Assembly: GCA_023249095.1 (NCBI GenBank) | Contig: JAHFDK010000032.1 | Span: 1-35,356 of the forward strand | Length of the DNA: 35,356 bases | Origin: Candidatus Rokuibacteriota bacterium | Lineage (GTDB): Bacteria; Methylomirabilota; Methylomirabilia; Rokubacteriales; CSP1-6 | Direction of reading: 5' to 3' | Part shown: piece by piece, positions 30,383 through 35,356 of the stretch | How the letters are laid out: every line of letters begins with the position of its first letter | How positions within the stretch are numbered: the stretch's first letter is position 1 | Program-made: the position numbers and the translations under genes | The notes under the pieces: generated by a model | The model's input: only the letters and a program-made list of their open reading frames with translations | Database searches by the model: none | What the model was told of the DNA's origin: nothing

Positions 30383-30411
30383 TTGACGATCGCGCCGCGC
30401 CGATCTAGGCT
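30383..30411 (+). promoter_or_regulatory. Likely promoter of the S8 peptidase gene
   Basis: TTGACG (30383-30388), a 17-bp spacer and TAGGCT (30406-30411) form a good sigma-70-like promoter. It is followed by an SD (GAGGAGG, 30451-30457) and an ATG at 30463. Confidence 0.5.
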
Positions 30412-30479
30412 CCGAGAATTTTTCGTGGCACATCCCGAGCACCTCGTCTCGAGGAGGAAAAGATGGCACAGTCAGCCTC

Positions 30480-31661
30480 GTGCTGGCGTTTCACCGAACG
30501 GACGGGGTGGGCGGGGGCGCGGCGGCAGCGACAAGCGTGAAAGCCTGCTTTCCGGATCCGGCCAAGCTGTTCATGGATCTGCGCACGGCACGCGCGACGA
30601 AAGCCGTCTCGGCGTCGTACGTCAAGCGCGCCGCCGCAGCCGATGCGCCGATCACCTACCCGAACCTCGGCATCACGCTAGGCTATGCCGACGCGGGTGG
30701 GCTCAAGCGGATCAAGAGCCATCCCGGCATCGCGGCGGCATACCCCGCGCCGCTCTTGCAGCACATCCGCCCGGTCCGGGTCGCTGCCGCAAAGCTCACC
30801 CAGCAATATACGTGGGGCCTCAAGCGTCTCAACGTCCCGAAGCTGTGGGCACAGGGACTCACCGGAAAGGGCGTCTTGGTGGGCCACCTCGACACCGGCG
30901 TGGACGGCAAGCATCCCGCGCTCAAGGGCCGGATCGAAGACTTCGCCGAATGGGATTTCCTCGGTCGCAAGAAGCCCACGGCGTCGCCGCACGACTCGGC
31001 CGACCACGGCACGCACACCGCGGCGACCATCTGCGGTGTGGCGGTGAAGGGTCAACACGTCGGTGTGGCGCCCGGCGCGAAACTCCTCTCGGGACTGGTG
31101 ATCGAAGGCGGGAACACGACCGCGCGCATCTTGGGCGGCCTCGAGTGGCTGGTCGCGAACGACGTGCGCATCGTGAGCATGTCGCTTGGCTATCCGGGTT
31201 ATGAGCCGGTGTTCCGCGAACTCGTCAAGCGTCTCATCAGCCGCAACGTGCTCCCCGTGTTCGCCATTGGAAACGAGGGACCCAATACCAGCCGGTCGCC
31301 GGGAAACTATCCCGGCACCCTCGCGATCGGCGCGGTCGACGACTCGGACCATACGGCGGCCTTCAGCGGCAGCCAGCACTTCAAGCGCAAGGGCGATCCG
31401 GACAAGCCCGACGTTGTGGCGCCGGGCGTGGACGTCATCTCGGCGAAACCGGGGGGCGGTTACCAGAGCATGGACGGCACCTCCATGGCCACGCCACACA
31501 TGGCAGGCGCCGCCGCGCTACTGCTCGAGGCCAAGCCGCAGGCGACGGCCCAACAATTGATGGACGCCTTCGAAAAATCCTGCGACGCGATCACCGGCGA
31601 GCCGGCCTTGCGGCACGGGGCCGGACTCATCCAGCCGGAACGAGCGCTTGCCCTGCTGTAG
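30480..31661 (+). CDS. S8 family serine peptidase (subtilisin-like) with N-terminal propeptide-like region
   Basis: 393 residues as read from GTG 30480. Residues 1-95 look like an I9-type propeptide, with ITYPNLGITLGYADAGGLKR (58-77) and HPGIAAAYP. The catalytic domain has D138 in GHLDTGVDG, H176 in DHGTHTAA, the oxyanion N265 in AIGNEG and S335 in GTSMATPHMAGAAA, so it is complete. There is no signal peptide, suggesting an intracellular subtilase. The start is unsettled: the strong SD/ATG at 30463 is in another frame, giving only 25 codons, and GTG 30480 has no SD of its own. A 1-base indel between 30463 and 30480 would join them. A small propeptide-like protein is encoded 56 bp downstream. 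Confidence 0.85.
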   Translation: MLAFHRTDGVGGGAAAATSVKACFPDPAKLFMDLRTARATKAVSASYVKRAAAADAPITYPNLGITLGYADAGGLKRIKSHPGIAAAYPAPLLQHIRPVRVAAAKLTQQYTWGLKRLNVPKLWAQGLTGKGVLVGHLDTGVDGKHPALKGRIEDFAEWDFLGRKKPTASPHDSADHGTHTAATICGVAVKGQHVGVAPGAKLLSGLVIEGGNTTARILGGLEWLVANDVRIVSMSLGYPGYEPVFRELVKRLISRNVLPVFAIGNEGPNTSRSPGNYPGTLAIGAVDDSDHTAAFSGSQHFKRKGDPDKPDVVAPGVDVISAKPGGGYQSMDGTSMATPHMAGAAALLLEAKPQATAQQLMDAFEKSCDAITGEPALRHGAGLIQPERALALL

Positions 31662-31717
31662 ACGCGGCCTCGGTTGACGTCGCTCGCCGCGCCCGGGTGG
31701 TGTAGACTTCGAGCGTC

Positions 31718-32059
31718 ATGAGGAAGAAAGGCGCGAAGCGGGTGGTTGGACCGGCGGGCGGGCGGCGTCGCAAGATCGATCCACGTCTGCAGCAGGCGCT
31801 GAGCCGCGCCGCCGCCGATGCCACCATCGATGCGGTGATCATGTTCCGCGGCCAGGGCAAGGGCGCTGTCGGCACGGAAAAGTCCGGACCGGAGAAAGCG
31901 GTCGAGCAGCTCGCCCGCACCGAACCGATCGAATACAACTTCTTTCCGAATCTCGGTGCCGTTGCCGTGCGCACGAACAGCCGCGCGCTGAAAAAGCTGC
32001 TCGATCTACCGGACGTCACAACCGCAACGGTCAACGAACTGAGCAGAGAGTCGCCCTAA
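31718..32059 (+). CDS. Small propeptide-like (inhibitor I9-like) protein beside the S8 peptidase
   Basis: 113 residues. A basic start (MRKKGAKRVVGPAGGRRRKI) is followed by a ferredoxin-like pattern: a strand AVIMFRG, a helix KAVEQLAR, a strand YNFFPNLGAVAVRTNSRALK, a helix KKLLDLPDV and a final strand TATVNEL. This matches the order in the peptidase's own N-terminal region, where YPNLGITLGYADAGGLKR precedes HPGIAAAYP; both share PNLG and the LK spacing. Stand-alone I9 domains act as protease inhibitors or folding chaperones. There is no SD; TAGACT (31703-31708) ends 9 bp before the ATG, so it may be leaderless. Role inferred from context and fold pattern. Confidence 0.65.
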   Translation: MRKKGAKRVVGPAGGRRRKIDPRLQQALSRAAADATIDAVIMFRGQGKGAVGTEKSGPEKAVEQLARTEPIEYNFFPNLGAVAVRTNSRALKKLLDLPDVTTATVNELSRESP

Positions 32060-32104
32060 AGCGTTTCGCGAACGTGCGGTCTTGGTCGGCGACCTTCCGG
32101 CTCG

Positions 32105-32349
32105 CGCATCCAGGACCCGTCGCTACGCCCGCTGATCAAGAAGCCGACCGTCGTCGAGGACCGGAGTTCACCCGCCGCTACCCCGCCGAGTCCTGCACGC
32201 GCATCGAGGTCGCGACCACCGACGGGCGGCGGCTGACGGAGGAGACCCGCTACCCGAAGAGACACTCCCGGAACCCGCTCACGGACCCAGAGGTCGAGGC
32301 GAAGTTCCAGAGCCTTCGAGAGCCTGGCGTTCCGAATCCAGGCTCGTGA
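32105..32349 (+). pseudogene. C-terminal fragment of an MmgE/PrpD family protein, frameshifted
   Basis: One frame encodes RIQDPSLRPLIKKPTVVED and then a neighbouring frame continues PEFTRRYPAESCTRIEVATT, DGRRLTEETRYPKRHSRNPL and TDPEVEAKFQSL to TGA 32347-32349. This is the C-terminal domain of MmgE/PrpD (2-methylcitrate dehydratase-like) proteins. The frame changes near 32155-32165. The large N-terminal domain is absent. Confidence 0.65.
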
Positions 32350-32548
32350 TGTCACAACGGCCTAAGGCGACGTGACAGCCGGATCGTGAGGACAGCAGCG
32401 TTGTCCGAGACTTCGGAAAGCGCCTCCGACGATCGTGTCGCCGATGCGCGCCGCGCCGAGGTGACGGACCACGCTGCCGAGAGTAAGCAACATAAACGCC
32501 CCTTCTCAGAAGTCCTCACTCACCCCCAGGCGTTGTCGGCACGCACCA

Positions 32549-32573
32549 GGGGCTGGCTCTTGCCGCCAGCCCC
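32549..32573. terminator. GC-rich hairpin in a relic region
   Basis: GGGGCTGG (32549-32556) pairs with CCAGCCCC (32566-32573), loop 9 nt. Terminator-like but without a T-run. The stretch 32350-32596 shows nothing else that I can name. Confidence 0.35.
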
Positions 32574-32602
32574 CCCGAGGTACAGGCGACCGCCGCGTGT
32601 CG

Positions 32603-32689
32603 CGGCCCGGCGTCGCGCTCGTGCGCAAGCCGGTGGACATCGCGTTTCTCGAGTCCGCGCTCACCCAGGTGCAGCAGGACCTGGCGTAG
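32603..32689 (+). pseudogene. C-terminal fragment of a response-regulator receiver domain
   Basis: RPGVALVRKPVDIAFLESAL, then TQVQQDLA and TAG. The KPVD motif with the preceding strand and following helix is the last part of a REC domain, including the conserved Lys. No phosphorylated Asp region is present. Confidence 0.45.
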
Positions 32690-32777
32690 CCGCGCGCCGG
32701 TCTCTCCGCGCTCGACGCGCCCCACTCCTTGCTCGGTCCGCGCCGGTGCCGTAGGCTGGCTCCGTGGTGGGTCGCCA

Positions 32778-35356
32778 GTGAGCTGCCCGGGGTGCGGATT
32801 CGACGCGGCGCCGGAGTTCTCCTTCTGCCCGAAGTGCGGACGTCCCTTGTCGAAGAGCTGTCCGTCCTGCGCGTTCGTCTGCGCGCCCGGCTTCGCCTTC
32901 TGCCCGAAGTGCGGCGCCCCGCTCACGGCGGTGCCGGCACCCGCCCCGCAGCGCCCCGCGGCCGCCCCGGCACCCGGCCCGGAGGCCGACCGCCGGCTCG
33001 TGACGGTCCTGTTCGCCGACGTCTCCGGCTTCACCGCGCTCAGCGAGCGGCTCGATCCTGAAGACGTCCGCGCCTTTCAGAGCGACCTCTTCAAGATGCT
33101 CGCCGAGGCCATCGAACAGTACGGAGGCTTCGTCGAGAAGTTCGTCGGCGACGCCGTCATGGCGGTCTTCGGCGCGCCGGTCGCCCACGAAGACGATCCC
33201 GAGCGCGCCCTCCGCGTCGCGCTCGCGATGGTGGAGCGCATGGCGACGCTCAGCGGACGCTGGGAGGCGCGCTGCGGCGGCCCCGTCGCGCTCCACCTCG
33301 GGGTCAACACGGGCCCGGTGGTGGCGGGCCAGCTCGGCGCCGGCGGCGACGCGGCCTACGCGGTCACCGGCGACACGGTGAATACGGCCGCCCGCCTTCT
33401 CGCCGCGGCCGGGGACGGACAGATTTTCGTGAGCGGCGCGACGCATCGGCTCACCGCCCACGCGTTCGCCTTCGAGCCGCTCGCGGCGATACCGCTCAAA
33501 GGCAAGGCGGAGCCCGTGGAGGCCTGGCGCGTACGCAGCCTGCTCGACGGGCCCAAACCGGCATCCGGAGCGGGCCGCGACGCGTTCGGGCTCGCGGCCA
33601 CGCTCGTCGGGCGCCGGGACGAGCAGGAGCAGATGCTCGCGGCCTTCGAGCGCGCGATCCGCGGGCGCGCCCAGGTCGTGAGCCTCGTGGGTGAGGCCGG
33701 CACCGGCAAGTCGCGGCTGGTGACCGAATGTCTCACCGCCCTCGAGACGGCGGGACGGCTCGACGGCGTGAGCGTGCGCCACACCACGTGTAGCCCGTTC
33801 GGCGAGCAGGCGTACGGGGTGCTCCGCGCCTTCCTGCGCGAGGGCTACCAGCTCGCACCCGTGGATACGCTCGAGGCGGCGCTCGACAAGCTGCGCGCCG
33901 GCCTCCGGGCGCTCGGCTCCGACGAGGTCGAAGCCGAGCGCGTGGCGTTGGCGCTGGCCCACATGCTCGGCATCGAGTCGGACGAGGCGCTCCACCACCT
34001 TGAGCCCGAGCAGCTGCGGCGGCAGATCTTCCTGGCCACCCGCCTCGTGGTCGAGCGGCGGCTCCAGCACGGCCCCGTCGTCTTCGTCGTCGAAAATCTC
34101 CAGTCGGCCGATACCGCGTCGATCGAGCTGCTCCGCTTCCTGGCCGACCGGCTGAGCGACCGCCGGCTCTTGCTGCTGGTCACCTATCGTCCCGGGTTCG
34201 ACGCGCATGTCTTGCTGACGACGCGCACGGCCCACACGGCCATCCGCCTGACGCCGCTCGGCGACGCGGAGAGCGCGGCGCTGCTCGCGGGGCTCCTCGG
34301 CGCCGACGGTGGAACCGTGCCGCCCGCCCTCCACACGCTCGTCGTGCGCCGCGCCGGCGGTAACCCGCTCTACGTCGTGGAGATCGTGCGGAGCCTCGTC
34401 GCCGCCGGGGCGCTCACCCGCGGTCAGGACGGGTGGACCTGCGCCGGCGACGTTGCCGCGCTCGACGTGCCGCCCACCATCCAGGGCCTGCTGCTCTCCA
34501 GAGTCGACCGCCTGCCCGCCGCGGCGCGGCGGCTCTTGCAGCAGGCCGCGGTCCTCGGCCTGGTCTTCGGACGCGACGTCTTGCGCGTGATGGCGGGGGG
34601 CGCGCCGGAACAGTTGGACGGCGCGCTCGATTTCCTGCAGGAGGCGGAGCTGATCGAGGAGGCGCCGCAGGCGCCGGGCGCGCTCGCGCCGCCGGGGCTG
34701 CGGTACCGGTTCACGCAGGCGCTGGTGCAGGAAGTCGTCTACCAGAACCTGCTCCTCGCCCGCCGCGTCGAGGAGCACGACCGCGCCGGACAGGCGTACG
34801 AGACGCTCTGCGGCGGCCAGCCGCAGCGCCTCGAAGACGTCGAGGCGCTCGGCCATCACTGGAGCCTCGGGGCCGACCGGCGCCGGGGCGCGCGCTATCT
34901 GGTGGCGGCGGGCGATCGGGCGCGCGCCGTCTACGCCAACGAGGACGCGGCCCGCAACTACGAGCGGGCGCTCCGAACGCTTCAGGAGGCCGGCGCGCTC
35001 GACGAGCAGTGCGCCGTGCGCGAGCGTCTGGGGGATCTCCTGGCACCGCTGGGACGCCGCGCGGAAGCGATCGAGCATTACGAAGCCGTGCGCGCGCGCT
35101 GCGCGCAGGCGAAGGACCGGCGCTCGCACGCGCGGCTTCACCGCAAGCTCGGCGGGCTGCACTGGGACGCCGGCTCGCGCGACCGCGCGCTCGAGTGCTT
35201 CCAGGCGGGGCTGGCGCTGCTGGAGGGCGGCGGCGACGACGTCGAGCGGGCCCACCTCTACCAGGAGATGGGGCGGCTCGCCTTCCGGAGCGGCGACAAT
35301 CAGCGCGCGATCGAGTGGGCGGAGCGGGCGCTCGCGCTGACCGAAGGGCTCGTCGA
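32778..35356 (+). CDS. Zinc-ribbon / class III adenylate cyclase / AAA ATPase / TPR protein (3' end outside window)
   Basis: At least 859 residues from GTG 32778, no stop before the right edge. Two zinc ribbons come first (CPGC 3-6, CPKC 17-20, CPSC 28-31, CPKC 42-45), then a Pro/Ala linker. The class III cyclase domain (about 72-255) has metal Asp 81 (LFADVSGFT) and Asp 125 (VGDAVMAVFG), and N202/R206 (TVNTAARLL), so it should make cAMP. The AAA/STAND-type ATPase follows with Walker A GEAGTGKSRL (305-314); Walker B reads VVFVVENLQSAD, with Glu where Asp is usual. TPR-like helical pairs begin near residue 750. The architecture is that of soil-bacterial signal-integrating cyclases. The start has only a weak SD (GGTGG). 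Confidence 0.88.
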   Translation, partial: MSCPGCGFDAAPEFSFCPKCGRPLSKSCPSCAFVCAPGFAFCPKCGAPLTAVPAPAPQRPAAAPAPGPEADRRLVTVLFADVSGFTALSERLDPEDVRAFQSDLFKMLAEAIEQYGGFVEKFVGDAVMAVFGAPVAHEDDPERALRVALAMVERMATLSGRWEARCGGPVALHLGVNTGPVVAGQLGAGGDAAYAVTGDTVNTAARLLAAAGDGQIFVSGATHRLTAHAFAFEPLAAIPLKGKAEPVEAWRVRSLLDGPKPASGAGRDAFGLAATLVGRRDEQEQMLAAFERAIRGRAQVVSLVGEAGTGKSRLVTECLTALETAGRLDGVSVRHTTCSPFGEQAYGVLRAFLREGYQLAPVDTLEAALDKLRAGLRALGSDEVEAERVALALAHMLGIESDEALHHLEPEQLRRQIFLATRLVVERRLQHGPVVFVVENLQSADTASIELLRFLADRLSDRRLLLLVTYRPGFDAHVLLTTRTAHTAIRLTPLGDAESAALLAGLLGADGGTVPPALHTLVVRRAGGNPLYVVEIVRSLVAAGALTRGQDGWTCAGDVAALDVPPTIQGLLLSRVDRLPAAARRLLQQAAVLGLVFGRDVLRVMAGGAPEQLDGALDFLQEAELIEEAPQAPGALAPPGLRYRFTQALVQEVVYQNLLLARRVEEHDRAGQAYETLCGGQPQRLEDVEALGHHWSLGADRRRGARYLVAAGDRARAVYANEDAARNYERALRTLQEAGALDEQCAVRERLGDLLAPLGRRAEAIEHYEAVRARCAQAKDRRSHARLHRKLGGLHWDAGSRDRALECFQAGLALLEGGGDDVERAHLYQEMGRLAFRSGDNQRAIEWAERALALTEGLV

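Noticed and set aside
27735-30386. Open frame of 883 codons on the plus strand
   Set aside because: It is antisense to the SNF2 helicase, low-complexity in composition (many Arg, Glu, Leu, His) and has no domain. Long antisense frames are expected at this GC content.
32661-35255. Open frame of 864 codons on the minus strand
   Set aside because: Antisense shadow of the cyclase/AAA gene, which shows clear motifs in the plus frame.
1-35356. tRNA, rRNA or riboswitch
   Set aside because: No cloverleaf-like segment, rRNA core or known riboswitch motif was noticed on either strand; a covariance-model search was not possible.

Overview
This is a high-GC (roughly two-thirds G+C by eye) bacterial window with purine-rich Shine-Dalgarno (SD) sites, Tat-signal proteins, amidohydrolase_2 proteins, a luciferase-like oxidoreductase, a substrate-binding protein relic with an 'AEAQQAAKIARIGYL' start, and a zinc-ribbon/adenylate-cyclase/AAA protein. 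That mix resembles uncultured soil lineages such as Candidatus Rokubacteria (Methylomirabilota). The taxon is inferred from gene style; no rRNA, tRNA or CRISPR was found.

Layout. 1-1.8 kb: the tail of a membrane protein, a small Cys-rich protein and an amidohydrolase. 1.9-4.7 kb: the most interesting block, with an HPr-kinase-like ATPase and a PqqD-type peptide chaperone in one operon, a divergent nucleotidyltransferase of the NTP_transf_5 type, and a 77-residue peptide with a twin-arginine/hydrophobic leader and a Ser- and Arg-rich tail. 4.7-5.5 kb: AT-richer DNA and relics, including a nearly exact copy of the 3' end of the first amidohydrolase. 5.5-11.5 kb: a second amidohydrolase with an LLM oxidoreductase, an NTF2-like Tat protein, an unrecognised internally duplicated protein and two alpha/beta hydrolases. 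11.7-15.4 kb: three small lipoproteins, a broken peptidoglycan-binding gene and a DUF748 protein. 15.5-18.7 kb: a sugar ABC importer (two permeases plus a binding protein, no ATPase). 18.7-26 kb: a DUF3558-like protein, a YhhN-type lysoplasmalogenase, a DUF3943 protein, a truncated MFS pump, a GMC oxidoreductase, and a coupled glycosyltransferase/phosphodiesterase pair. 26-27.5 kb: a dense patch of gene relics. 27.6-32.1 kb: an SNF2/SWIM helicase, then an S8 peptidase followed by a small protein that resembles a free-standing propeptide. 32.1-35.4 kb: more relics, then a large cyclase/AAA regulator that runs off the right edge.

How the genes work together. The HprK/PqqD/nucleotidyltransferase set looks like a peptide- or protein-modifying system. 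PqqD-type domains bind leader peptides, HprK-type kinases phosphorylate Ser, and related enzymes occur as tailoring genes in some lasso-peptide clusters. No lasso cyclase or leader peptidase is present, so the nearby small peptide is a candidate substrate of a non-lasso pathway. The S8 peptidase and its neighbour share a 'PNLG' segment and may form a protease/inhibitor pair. Many relics are 3' gene ends, and several lie close to short dispersed intergenic repeats, which suggests ongoing local rearrangement or assembly joins.
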